Assembly (NCBI GenBank): GCA_018268035.1
Contig: JAFDXI010000124.1
Coordinates: forward strand, 40,365-104,364
Direction of reading: 5' to 3'
DNA length: 64,000 nucleotides
DNA from: Bacteroidota bacterium
Lineage (GTDB): Bacteria; Bacteroidota; Bacteroidia; Chitinophagales; Chitinophagaceae
Shown here: piece by piece, positions 36,781 to 45,776 of the stretch
Layout: each line of letters begins with the position of its first letter
Numbering within the stretch: the first letter of the stretch is position 1
The notes under the pieces: model-generated
Told to the model about the DNA's origin: nothing
The model's database searches: none
Seen by the model: the letters and a program-made list of their open reading frames with translations, nothing else
Program-made: the position numbers and the translations under genes

Positions 36781-38064
36781 ATGCACATGAAAGTTTTTAA
36801 ATTCGGAGGCGCCAGTATCAACTCTATTGACAGGATTCATGGTGTAAAAAATATTTTATCACTTTACCAGCATGAAAAACTCGTAGTGATTATTTCAGCT
36901 ATGGGCAAGACCACCAACGCATTGGAAAAAGTAGCTGAAGCTTTTTATTCTGGTAAAAAGGAGGAAGCATTGCAATTGTTTAGTGTTATAAAAAAGCAGC
37001 ATCTTACTACAGCAAAGTATTTACTGGTAACACATTACAATGCCTGTGAAGCACAGTTGAATAATTTTTTTACTGAAGTGGAGTGGCTGTTGCATGATAA
37101 GCCTGCTCTTGATTTTGATTATTATTATGATCAGGTAGTTTGTATGGGTGAATTATTAAGCACCTGCATCATGAGTGCTTATCTGAATGAAGCTGGTATT
37201 GCCAACAAATGGATGGATGTCAGGGATATTATCCGGACGGATGATAATTTCAGGGAAGCAAATATTGACTGGATATATACAACCAATAAAATTGAAGCCT
37301 TAAATAAAACCTTTTTTAATAACAGTGCCGAACAGGCTCCCGGCATTTTGCTCACACAGGGTTTTATCGGAAGCACTGATGAGAATGAAAGCACGACACT
37401 TGGCAGAGAAGGAAGTGATTTTACCGCTGCAGTATTTGCGAATATCTTAAATGCAGAACTACAGGCTATCTGGAAAGATGTGGATGGGGTGATGAGTGCG
37501 GATCCAAAACAATTTCCCAATGCTCAATTAATACCTGAGCTCAGCTTTGATGAAGTAATCGAGATGGCATATTACGGTGCACAGGTGATACATCCAAAAA
37601 CAATCAAGCCATTGCAAAATAAAGGAATTCCATTGCATGTAAAATGTTTTTTAGATGTTTCGTTGCCGGGTACAGTGATTTCAAAAAAACAGATAAAAGG
37701 ATTGCCACCTATTATTATTTTAAAGGATAAACAAGTGCTGATGCATTTGCATAGCCAGGATTTTTCATTTGTAGGAGAGAAGCCATTAAGTGAGTTGTAT
37801 AAAATTTTGGGTGAACTAAAAATTAAACCCAACCTGATGCAAACCGGCGCCATCAGTCTTCAGTTATGTTTGGATGATAGACCTGAAAAAATCCAGCAGT
37901 TAGCTGCAAATGCGAGTGCAATTTTTGATGTGCAGATAGAAAAGAATCTTACATTATTAACAATTCGGCATTATAATAATGAAATCATGAAAGCAATGGT
38001 TGCCGGCAAACAAGTTATTCTAAAACAACAAACACCTGAAACTATCCAGGTGTTGTATAAATAA
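36781..38064 (+). CDS. lysC: Aspartate kinase (monofunctional)
   Basis: From the ATG at 36781 the protein has 427 residues (the second ATG at 36787 is equally plausible; a TTG at 36769 is not). It phosphorylates aspartate at the head of the lysine, threonine, methionine and diaminopimelate pathway. The kinase motifs are KVFKFGGASINS at the start, LLTQGFIGSTDENESTTLGREGSDFTAAVFA in the middle and EMAYYGAQVIHPKTIKPLQNKGIPL. The last 130 residues are ACT-like regulatory domains. There is no fused homoserine dehydrogenase. lysA, the last step to lysine, is at 60.8 kb in the same window. Confidence 0.93.
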   Translation: MHMKVFKFGGASINSIDRIHGVKNILSLYQHEKLVVIISAMGKTTNALEKVAEAFYSGKKEEALQLFSVIKKQHLTTAKYLLVTHYNACEAQLNNFFTEVEWLLHDKPALDFDYYYDQVVCMGELLSTCIMSAYLNEAGIANKWMDVRDIIRTDDNFREANIDWIYTTNKIEALNKTFFNNSAEQAPGILLTQGFIGSTDENESTTLGREGSDFTAAVFANILNAELQAIWKDVDGVMSADPKQFPNAQLIPELSFDEVIEMAYYGAQVIHPKTIKPLQNKGIPLHVKCFLDVSLPGTVISKKQIKGLPPIIILKDKQVLMHLHSQDFSFVGEKPLSELYKILGELKIKPNLMQTGAISLQLCLDDRPEKIQQLAANASAIFDVQIEKNLTLLTIRHYNNEIMKAMVAGKQVILKQQTPETIQVLYK

Positions 38065-38084
38065 AATATAATTTGAATTAATAA

Positions 38085-38648
38085 TTAAATTGCCATCATC
38101 TCTTTTTCTTTTGCAGTAAGATGTTTATCAACAAGTGCAATATATCTGTCTGTTGTTTGTTGAATGGTTGCTTCACCATCACTGGCCACGTCTTTGCTTA
38201 ATCCATCTTTTTGTAACCGTTTGATTTCTTCAATCGCTTCCCTGCGGATATTCCTGATGGCAACTTTTGAATGTTCTCCTTCCTGGCTTGCTTTTTTATA
38301 TAATTCCTTTCTGCGTTCTTCAGTTAATGGTGGAAGGAAAAGACGTATTTGATTACCATCATTTTGAGGTGTGATGCCAATATTTGCCTGTAATATTGAT
38401 CTTTCAATTGGCTGCAACATATTTTTTTCCCAGGGTTGGATACTTATTGTGCGGGCATCAAGAATAGTTACATTGGCTACCTGTGCAATAGGAGTTGGAG
38501 CTCCGTAATATTCAACATTTATCCCGTCAATCATAGTGGGAGAAGCTTTTCCTGCCCTGATCTTTGTTAATTCTACTTCGAGGTGGCTGATGGCTTTTTT
38601 CATTGATGTTTCGGCATCATCTACTACAAGTTCCAGTTCTTCGGACAT
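38085..38648 (-). CDS. frr: Ribosome recycling factor
   Basis: The 187-residue protein matches RRF from end to end: MKKAISHLEVELTKIRAGKASPTMIDGINVEYYGAPTPIAQVANVTILDARTISIQPWEKNML, then IRLFLPPLTEERRKELYKKASQEGEHSKVAIRNIRREAIEEIKRL. With EF-G it splits the post-termination ribosome. Length and the three-helix bundle pattern are normal. The usual partner pyrH is not adjacent here. A TAnnTTTG element at 38665-38672 lies 17 bp upstream of the ATG. Confidence 0.97.
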   Translation of the reverse strand: MSEELELVVDDAETSMKKAISHLEVELTKIRAGKASPTMIDGINVEYYGAPTPIAQVANVTILDARTISIQPWEKNMLQPIERSILQANIGITPQNDGNQIRLFLPPLTEERRKELYKKASQEGEHSKVAIRNIRREAIEEIKRLQKDGLSKDVASDGEATIQQTTDRYIALVDKHLTAKEKEMMAI

Positions 38649-38664
38649 AAAAATATTTTTGCTG

Positions 38665-38672
38665 CAAAACTA
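38665..38672 (-). promoter_or_regulatory. frr -7 element
   Basis: Minus-strand TAGTTTTG; predicted mRNA start about 10 bp before the frr ATG. The -33 position is not a clear TTG. Confidence 0.45.
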
Positions 38673-38698
38673 AGCGATTCAGGATGGATTACATCCGG

Positions 38699-39838
38699 TT
38701 AGTCTTCGCTGATTGAAACTTTTTCCTTTTTTGTAAAGATGGGATAAACTTTAAGGTCTGGTAACAAAACATCAATTGATTGATTGTGGACAACATGGAG
38801 TTTCCTGCGTTTTGGAATAAATTCTTTTAGCATATACACACTTGAAAAATACAAAGTGAATTGTAATGCAATTATTAAATTAATATTTAGATGTTGTGCC
38901 AGAAGTGTCAGCGCTGCAAATAATAATTGTGCAGCTACTAAAGTGAGGGTTACCTGGGTATGTGTAAGCCCTTTATTTTGTAATAAATGATGCAGGTGAT
39001 TTCTGTCAGGTACAAGCGGTGATTGTTTTTTGTAAATACGAATAGCAAACACACGTAATACATCCAGCAATGGTATCAGTAAAAAACCAAATGCAATTGC
39101 AGGAGCAGACTCATTCAGGAATTCAGATTGTATAGATGCGCTTTCAACAAATTTAATTGCAAGAATAGCAGCTATCAATCCGATGAGAGTAGATCCCGAA
39201 TCACCCATAAATATTTTAGCCGGTGAAAAATTATATTTCAAAAAGGCCAGCAATGCTCCACATACACAAAATGACAACACTGCATAATGAATGAGATTAT
39301 TCATCAAAAAGAATGTGCCAAACAATAAACATGAAATAAAACCAATTGATCCGGCTAATCCATCAACACCGTCAATTAAATTGAAAGAATTAATTAATAA
39401 AGTGATTGTAAAAAAACTTATATAAATGCTTTCAGAGTAAGTGAGTTCATAAATACCAAGGAAGCCATGCAAATTAGTAATAAGCAAATTGGCCTTGAGT
39501 GTTAGAATCAAAGTGATTAAAACCTGGCCAAGAATTTTTTTCCATGCTTTTAAAACAAAAATATCGTCTATAATACCGATGAGGAAAATCATAAAGAAGC
39601 ATGCAATGAAATATTGTAGTTCTGCACTGTAATTGCTAAAGTCAGCAACAAGTAACAAGCTTAAGATAATCCCGGAAAAGATGCCAATACCGCCTAATGA
39701 AGAAACTTTATTACAATGTAATTTGCGCTCATCCGGTAAATCATACAATTTATTATCATCAGCAATCCTGATAACAAGAGGTAAAAGAAAGAAGGTAACA
39801 AGGTATGCAATAATAATTCCTGCTGCTACTTGAATCAT
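38699..39838 (-). CDS. WecA/TagO-type undecaprenyl-phosphate sugar-1-phosphate transferase
   Basis: The 379-residue protein has about 11 membrane segments and the MraY/WecA family signatures: DLPDERKLHCNKVSSLGGIGIFSG at the first cytoplasmic loop, GIIDDIFVLKAWKKILGQ, NSFNLIDGVDGLAGSIG, KIFMGDSGSTLIG and VPDRNHLHHLLQNKGL. The HHLL-type motif marks the WecA/TagO branch over MraY. It loads a sugar phosphate, usually GlcNAc-1-P, on undecaprenyl phosphate to start synthesis of a surface polysaccharide. No other polysaccharide genes are adjacent. The C-terminal 45 residues are polar. Confidence 0.9.
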   Translation of the reverse strand: MIQVAAGIIIAYLVTFFLLPLVIRIADDNKLYDLPDERKLHCNKVSSLGGIGIFSGIILSLLLVADFSNYSAELQYFIACFFMIFLIGIIDDIFVLKAWKKILGQVLITLILTLKANLLITNLHGFLGIYELTYSESIYISFFTITLLINSFNLIDGVDGLAGSIGFISCLLFGTFFLMNNLIHYAVLSFCVCGALLAFLKYNFSPAKIFMGDSGSTLIGLIAAILAIKFVESASIQSEFLNESAPAIAFGFLLIPLLDVLRVFAIRIYKKQSPLVPDRNHLHHLLQNKGLTHTQVTLTLVAAQLLFAALTLLAQHLNINLIIALQFTLYFSSVYMLKEFIPKRRKLHVVHNQSIDVLLPDLKVYPIFTKKEKVSISED

Positions 39839-40004
39839 GTAATAAAAATTTACTCGGGTGCTTAATTTAGCTTTTAACTCTACGACTTTATACGAGCCGC
39901 AAAATTAAAAGACAGCTTTAAGAATAATTTTTTTTTAACATTTAACTTATGAACACATATATAGCAATATCTATTCCACAAGCTGTATATTATACTAAAA
40001 ATAT

Positions 40005-41927
40005 CTATCGCAACTTTGCAAGAATTGTTTTATTGACTTTTACAGGGTATTGTTTTTTAAGGCTTTCCAACCAATCAATTTCCAGCTTTTGCTGAAAATC
40101 ATTGATAACAATTCCCTTTGCATCATCAAAACTTCTTGGCTCTTGCTGTGGATAAATGTTTAATACATGGATAAAGACATAAGAATCGCCTGATTCGTTG
40201 GATTCGGGTAAAGATTGATAATCTTTTTCAAATTGGACTGGCTGCTTTATTGGCAACTGTCCATACTCAAATCGGCTGCTGTCTGCATAAACAGAGTTAT
40301 TATAAGGTGCTACAATCTTTCTCCAGTCGGAAGGATTATTTTTTATCTTGGCAGCTATTGAATCTGCAACAATTTTATCAGGTGCTGAAATGACAAGTGC
40401 TGTCAGGCTTTTATTCCAGGTGTACTTATTTTTATGTTCTTCAAAATATTTTCTTAATCCTGCACTATCGTTTGCGGCCTTGCTCCATACATGTTTATCC
40501 ATCACATAAAACAACATATTGGCTTCATTGAATTCCTTAATTTGCCCGCTTGCAGCAGCATCAAAGTCTTCAATATTGGCACGATAATAATCATTACAGG
40601 CAGCCCTTACAAAATCATGCATTTTTTCGGAATAACCGGTTTTTGTATCAGGATTTATATTTCCTGATCTTAAATATTCTATCCAGTCTTTTGCAGTAAT
40701 ATCTTTTTTTGTGAAATGAAATAAAACTGATTCAGGTTTTATGCTTTTTAATGATGCAGGCAATACATCGCCAGCTTCAAGGGCGCTGTCGGTATAAGTC
40801 CATAGATCTTCATGGTTATAGTTGTTTTCTTTATAACCGGTTAACTTCAGCCAACCATCAACAAGATTTGCTTTTGCAATTTCCAATCGGCCATCATTTT
40901 GAATCTGAGATTGCAGATAGCCCATAAAATTGACATCATTTTCATCCTTTCCAACAGGAGTTATTGCATCCAGTTTGATGATATTAAATCCATAAGCTGT
41001 CTGAAATGGCTTTGAAATATTACCCGGTAATTTAATGGTAAAAACTGCATTTTCAAAATCATTGCTGTAATCACCTACACCAACCTCAATTGCATCAGCG
41101 CTTTGCAGGTCATAATTATAATGACCATAGATTGCTGAAAGATTATTAAAAGGTGTGCCTGATTGAAGCAGGTTGTAAACAGAATCAGCAAGCTGTTTTA
41201 CTGAATCAATCTGAGCAGCATTTAAAAAATCAGGTGTGTTAAATAATAATTGCTCAATCTTCCTCCTGCCCAATGCATTTCTTTCACTTACATTTTTGAA
41301 AATAAAATATCCGATTTTGCTTTTATAAATTGTTGAATATTTCCCCGGAGTCAGATTATAAATTAATGTCTCAACAGGGTAGGGCAGGGTAAAAACGGTG
41401 ATATATCCCATGTCACCTTTTGATGCCTGCACTGAAGGATCGTTTGAATAAAGTGTTGCAACATCCTCAAAATTTTTCCCTGATTTCAAAGCTTCATACG
41501 CTTTTGTTATTTGTGCAAATGCTGCAGCAGTGTCTTTGCCAGAAAATTTTACAAATACCTGTTTTACCAAAATATCTTTCTGGCTGCGTTGAAAAGCTTC
41601 ATGTAATAATTGTGTGATATTGGCTTGTTGATTTATATAATTTTCTGCAAGCTGATTTTTAAAATTTTCACCTTCAGATTTCAACTCTGCATTTTGATTT
41701 GCTTTTTCATCATACGCTGCCTGCAGCTTTAGTCTGAAATTAATATACAGGTCAAGGTATTGTTGTAATTTTTCTGCTTTGTTACCTGTAGTATCCGGAT
41801 TTTTATTATAGGCATCGAGGAATTCTTTTTCTGAGACTTCATGAGAACCGTAAGTAAAAATGGTTTGAGCATTTGCAATATGATTGAAGGATAAAATAGC
41901 AGCAAAAAAGAAAAGTAATGTTTTCAT
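40005..41927 (-). CDS. Periplasmic PpiC/SurA-type peptidylprolyl isomerase
   Basis: The 640-residue protein has a signal peptide (MKTLLFFFAAILSFNHIANAQ), a SurA-like helical N-terminus, and a parvulin domain at about 117-215 (VKQVFVKFSGKDTAAAFAQITKAYEALKSGKNFEDVATLYSNDPSVQASKGDMGYITVFTLP). A second, more diverged parvulin-like repeat follows (about 220-320; NALGRRKIEQLLFNTPDF, SKPFQTAYGFNIIKLD). The C-terminal 250 residues are helical. It probably chaperones outer-membrane proteins in the periplasm. The related E. coli SurA has two such domains. The upstream neighbour at 42.0-43.5 kb is a periplasmic thiol protein on the same strand, a fitting partner in envelope protein folding (inference). 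Confidence 0.87.
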   Translation of the reverse strand: MKTLLFFFAAILSFNHIANAQTIFTYGSHEVSEKEFLDAYNKNPDTTGNKAEKLQQYLDLYINFRLKLQAAYDEKANQNAELKSEGENFKNQLAENYINQQANITQLLHEAFQRSQKDILVKQVFVKFSGKDTAAAFAQITKAYEALKSGKNFEDVATLYSNDPSVQASKGDMGYITVFTLPYPVETLIYNLTPGKYSTIYKSKIGYFIFKNVSERNALGRRKIEQLLFNTPDFLNAAQIDSVKQLADSVYNLLQSGTPFNNLSAIYGHYNYDLQSADAIEVGVGDYSNDFENAVFTIKLPGNISKPFQTAYGFNIIKLDAITPVGKDENDVNFMGYLQSQIQNDGRLEIAKANLVDGWLKLTGYKENNYNHEDLWTYTDSALEAGDVLPASLKSIKPESVLFHFTKKDITAKDWIEYLRSGNINPDTKTGYSEKMHDFVRAACNDYYRANIEDFDAAASGQIKEFNEANMLFYVMDKHVWSKAANDSAGLRKYFEEHKNKYTWNKSLTALVISAPDKIVADSIAAKIKNNPSDWRKIVAPYNNSVYADSSRFEYGQLPIKQPVQFEKDYQSLPESNESGDSYVFIHVLNIYPQQEPRSFDDAKGIVINDFQQKLEIDWLESLKKQYPVKVNKTILAKLR

Positions 41928-42019
41928 GCAGGAGTTTTTTTGTGGTTATAATACCAAATGGTTAGTTTGTTTTAGCCTAAAAATAATTAATACTTTATAT
42001 ATGCAGCAGGCCATTATCG

Positions 42020-43462
42020 TTATTGAGTATGGCCTCTGAGCTTGGCATCAATTAAAGCATCATATTGTTCGAGGCTCAACCCTTTTGCTAAAATACGTTT
42101 ATTGGCATCCAATAAAAAGAAAGTAGGTGTTTGTGTAATGTCATATAACTGGCGGTAATCGGCCTGATTGTTTTGTTCAAGTTGTAACCTTTTTTCTTTG
42201 GTTTCGTAACCATGGTACCAGCCATTGAGTTGATGTTCTGTAATAAATTTTTTCCAGTCATCAATAACATAATCATTCACACAAACAGCAAGTATTTTTA
42301 CATTCTCGTTTTTCCATTTTGCTTCATAAAATGAATCAAGCCTTGGTATCTGGATTTTGCAATGGCTGCAGTGCGGATCCCAGAATGCAATAAAAGTAAG
42401 TGGTGCTTTGATGTCATACAATGAGACGGTTTTTTTACCTGATGTATCAGTCAATTCAAGTGGTGAAGCCTGTTCATTAATCTGGTTGGCCATCAGGCTG
42501 TATGCACGGTCGAAAATATATTTACGTTGTTTTTCATTCAACCAGGAAGTATCACCTTTTGAATAAAAATTTTCAAACAAAAACAAAAACACTTTATCCT
42601 GGCCCATGTATTCAGGGTTGATATATTTATCTGTAAACTTGCCCAACAAATAATTGTGCAGATCAGGGGCTTCTCTCGAAGCCAGCAACATATAATTCAC
42701 TTCGCTGATGATGGAATCAGGATTGGGTGATACATAATATTTATAATATTCATCCAGCTTCGAATCAAAAAAAGGTGTATGTAAGATTAAATCTTTTGAA
42801 AAATCCACATCATCCCAATAATGATTTTTCACATAATAAAAAGGATATAAAGAATCGGGTTTACCATTAACGATAGGAACAGGTGGGCGGTCAGGAATCT
42901 TTGCAACCTGCAATAAAGCTGCGAGCATTGAATTGGGTTGCTTTGTAATCACTTCATTCCTGTAGTCGGTTAATTTTGCTGCAGTCTTTGCCAGCTCTTT
43001 TGTAGCAGCTAAAGAATCTTCAGGAGATTTTGCATCTTTTATTTCCTGCTGAAGCGCTGTTAACTTAGGTGAGATTTGGGTTAAAAAATCTGAATAAGCA
43101 GCAAATACATTATTGTCGGGAGAACCCGTAAATTTTAAATCTCCTGGTTTTGTAGAATCATAATCAACAGAAAAATGTTGTCCATAATCCATCAATATTT
43201 CAAACATGATAACCCTTTGCGGAGAAACAACAAAATAAACACCTTCACCTAATTTTTTATCTCCTTTGAAAATTGCTAAACCATTTTCATCAGACATCGC
43301 CGAGTCTGCGAGCATTTTTCTTTTGCCATAATAATCTCCAAGATAGAGCCTTGAATTTTTATAATTTGTTGTAACCTTTATTTCATAGCCTGGTGGCGGT
43401 TGTTGTGCCTGTAATGATGTGGAAATAATGAATAAGAACAGTACAACTAATGTTATTCTCAT
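42020..43462 (-). CDS. Secreted TlpA-like thioredoxin-fold protein (DUF4369/DUF5106 type)
   Basis: The 480-residue protein has a signal peptide (MRITLVVLFLFIISTSLQAQ) and a DUF4369-like beta domain (about 25-120: YEIKVTTNYKNSRLYLGDYYGKRKML, FKGDKKLGEGVYFV). A helical DUF5106-like middle follows, then a C-terminal TlpA/AhpC fold. The redox motif is CSHC in FIAFWDPHCSHCKIQIPRLDSFY, followed by the cis-Pro region TQTPTFFLLDANKRILAKGL. It is likely a periplasmic thiol-disulfide oxidoreductase. A CSHC active site is less common than CPHC or CGPC. It is divergent from rlmD and ends about 90 bp before the SurA-like gene. Confidence 0.87.
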   Translation of the reverse strand: MRITLVVLFLFIISTSLQAQQPPPGYEIKVTTNYKNSRLYLGDYYGKRKMLADSAMSDENGLAIFKGDKKLGEGVYFVVSPQRVIMFEILMDYGQHFSVDYDSTKPGDLKFTGSPDNNVFAAYSDFLTQISPKLTALQQEIKDAKSPEDSLAATKELAKTAAKLTDYRNEVITKQPNSMLAALLQVAKIPDRPPVPIVNGKPDSLYPFYYVKNHYWDDVDFSKDLILHTPFFDSKLDEYYKYYVSPNPDSIISEVNYMLLASREAPDLHNYLLGKFTDKYINPEYMGQDKVFLFLFENFYSKGDTSWLNEKQRKYIFDRAYSLMANQINEQASPLELTDTSGKKTVSLYDIKAPLTFIAFWDPHCSHCKIQIPRLDSFYEAKWKNENVKILAVCVNDYVIDDWKKFITEHQLNGWYHGYETKEKRLQLEQNNQADYRQLYDITQTPTFFLLDANKRILAKGLSLEQYDALIDAKLRGHTQ

Positions 43463-43580
43463 GCTTTAAAAATTGCGTAAATATATTTCAATATCTACTT
43501 GCTTTTGTTAATCGTTTGTAAAACAGTAACGCATTTGCTCTGTCTGGCATATTAAAATGTCAAAAAATATTTTGTGCATT

Positions 43581-43588
43581 TACATTTG
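43581..43588 (+). promoter_or_regulatory. rlmD -7 element
   Basis: TACATTTG, in the same 13-mer found before fbp. It lies only 5 bp before the GTG at 43594, so the transcript would begin at about the start codon. Confidence 0.4.
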
Positions 43589-43593
43589 CAACA

Positions 43594-45018
43594 GTGAAGA
43601 GAAAACAAAAAATAATACTCCGGGATTTATTGATAGAAAATTATGCCGCCGAAGGAAAATCGTTGGCACGATTGGATGGTAAAGTTGTTTTTGTTGAAAA
43701 TACAGTACCTGGTGATGTTGCTGATGTACAGTTGTATAAAAATAAAAAGGATTGGGCTGAAGGTTTTCCACTTGAAATAAAAAAGTTCTCTTCGGACAGG
43801 ATAAAACCTTTTTGCAAACATTTTGGTGTGTGTGGTGGTTGCCAGTGGCAGATGCTTCCTTATGAAAAACAGTTGATGTATAAACAGCAACAAGTCTTTG
43901 ATGTACTCACCAGGATTGGAAAAGTAGATCTGCCTGTCATGTTGCCAATAGTCGGTGCGGATGCTACAAAGTTTTACCGAAATAAAATGGAATATGCATT
44001 TTCTGCTAAGCAGTTTATAGCAGAAGATGATTTCAGAAAGATGGTACACTCGGGAGATGATATTCAGGCTGCTGCACAAAAAAATGTTGCCGGGTTTTAT
44101 GCAAAAGGCATCTTTGATAAAGTGGTAGAAATAGAACAGTGCCATCTGCAGGCAGAACCCACTAATAGTTTAAGGAATGCTGTTGCAACATTTGCGCGCA
44201 ACCATCATTTCCCATTTTATGATTTCAAACAACATACAGGCTGGCTCAGAAATATGATGGTGCGTTTGGCAACAACAGGAGAAATAATGGTGAACCTGGT
44301 GATTGCAAAAAGGGATGAAGAAAAAATGCAGATGTTGTTTGATTTTATTCGAAAAGAATTTCCTTCAATAACCACTTTGCTTTGCACCATCAATGGCAAA
44401 CGAAATGATAGCATCTATGATCTTGACCCTGAAGTTGTTTATGGTAAAGGTTATATTACAGAACAACTGGAAGGGTTTAGTTATAAAATCAGCCCGAAAT
44501 CTTTTTTTCAAACGAATACAAGGCAGGCTGAAAAGCTGTATGGTATTGCCCGTAGTTTTGCAGAATTAACAGGCAGGGAAATTGTGTATGATTTATATTG
44601 CGGCACTGGCAGCATAGGTATTTTTATAAGCCCATTGGCAAAAAAGGTTATTGGTGTGGAATTAATTGATGATGCCATTACAGATGCCAAAGAAAATGCG
44701 GCATTAAATAAAATAGAAAATGCAACGTTTTATACAGGTGATGTGACAAAGATTTGTGATGATAGTTTTTTTGAAATAAATGGCAAACCAGATGTTGTGA
44801 TTGTTGACCCGCCACGTGCAGGTTTGCATGCTAAGCTTTGTGAGAAGCTTTTACAGGTGCAGGCACCTGCAATAGTTTATGTAAGTTGCAATCCGGCCAC
44901 ACAGGCCAGAGATATTAATTTGCTGAGTGAAAAATATATTGTGGAAAAAGTGCAGCCAGTAGATATGTTTCCGCATACCTTGCATATTGAAAACGTGGCT
45001 CAACTGAAATTGAAATAA
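43594..45018 (+). CDS. rlmD: 23S rRNA (uracil-C5)-methyltransferase RlmD family
   Basis: The 474-residue protein has a TRAM domain (about 10-65: IENYAAEGKSLARLDGKVVFVENTVPGDVADV), an iron-sulfur cluster motif CKHFGVCGGCQWQ (about 76-88) with a fourth Cys in VEIEQCHLQAEP, and a C-terminal SAM methyltransferase. In the latter, DLYCGTGSIG binds SAM, VVDPPRAGL is the DPPR block and VSCNPATQARD holds the catalytic Cys. The family methylates U1939 (RlmD) or related uridines of 23S rRNA; RlmC-like specificity is possible. GTG is the only reasonable start. It leads a same-strand run with two rhomboids and two EEP proteins. Confidence 0.9.
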   Translation: MKRKQKIILRDLLIENYAAEGKSLARLDGKVVFVENTVPGDVADVQLYKNKKDWAEGFPLEIKKFSSDRIKPFCKHFGVCGGCQWQMLPYEKQLMYKQQQVFDVLTRIGKVDLPVMLPIVGADATKFYRNKMEYAFSAKQFIAEDDFRKMVHSGDDIQAAAQKNVAGFYAKGIFDKVVEIEQCHLQAEPTNSLRNAVATFARNHHFPFYDFKQHTGWLRNMMVRLATTGEIMVNLVIAKRDEEKMQMLFDFIRKEFPSITTLLCTINGKRNDSIYDLDPEVVYGKGYITEQLEGFSYKISPKSFFQTNTRQAEKLYGIARSFAELTGREIVYDLYCGTGSIGIFISPLAKKVIGVELIDDAITDAKENAALNKIENATFYTGDVTKICDDSFFEINGKPDVVIVDPPRAGLHAKLCEKLLQVQAPAIVYVSCNPATQARDINLLSEKYIVEKVQPVDMFPHTLHIENVAQLKLK

Positions 45019-45043
45019 AAAACAGAAAAACCGAAATACCAGA

Positions 45044-45751
45044 ATGAGAGAATTCAGGCAAACAAGATTTGAAATATTACCTCCGGTTATTAAGAACCTC
45101 GTAATCATCAATGGGCTCATCTATCTTGCCCAGACCGTTTTGGGTGATGCAGTTCAGACAAAAATATTTGACATCTTTGCTTTACATACATGGCAAAGTC
45201 CATTGTTCAAGCCGTGGCAGTTCTTTACTTACATGTTTCTGCATGGCAGCTTTTGGCATATTTTTTTCAACATGTATGCTTTGTGGTTATTCGGTTCTGT
45301 GCTTGAAAATTTATGGGGGCCTAAGCGTTTTTTGATTTTTTATTTTGTTTGTGGCCTCGGTGCTGCATTATGCCACATGTTGGTTCTTTATCATGATATG
45401 CAACCTGTTGCTGAATTGTTTAAGAGCCTGCCATTTGAACAACAACTGCAGTTATTAAACAATCCCAACTTCAAATTAAATGAACCCACATTGGGCGCAT
45501 CAGGTGCGGTGTTTGGTTGTCTCGCTGCGTTTGGATATTTATTCCCCAATGCACTGATGTATATTATTTTTATACCGGTGCCGATAAAAGCCAAATGGAT
45601 TGTAATTGGTTATATAGCAATTGAAATATTTTTAGCTTTGAAAAACAGCGCCGGTGATGATGTGGCTCATGTGGCCCATATCGGTGGCGCATTTTTCGGA
45701 TTAGCACTTGTGTATTTCTGGAACAAAACCAATAAACGGAAATTTTATTAA
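45044..45751 (+). CDS. Rhomboid-family intramembrane serine protease
   Basis: The 235-residue protein has six predicted membrane helices and a complete rhomboid catalytic apparatus. The nucleophile is S153 in GASGAVFG, the base H212 in HVAHIGGAFFG, and the oxyanion N76 in FLHGSFWHIFFNMYALW. It should cut single-span membrane substrates in the cytoplasmic membrane. It starts 25 bp after rlmD and is followed after 25 bp by a second, more diverged rhomboid. No candidate substrate is obvious among the neighbours. Confidence 0.92.
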   Translation: MREFRQTRFEILPPVIKNLVIINGLIYLAQTVLGDAVQTKIFDIFALHTWQSPLFKPWQFFTYMFLHGSFWHIFFNMYALWLFGSVLENLWGPKRFLIFYFVCGLGAALCHMLVLYHDMQPVAELFKSLPFEQQLQLLNNPNFKLNEPTLGASGAVFGCLAAFGYLFPNALMYIIFIPVPIKAKWIVIGYIAIEIFLALKNSAGDDVAHVAHIGGAFFGLALVYFWNKTNKRKFY

Positions 45752-45776
45752 TTGATTTAATTTCAATTTTATTTTT

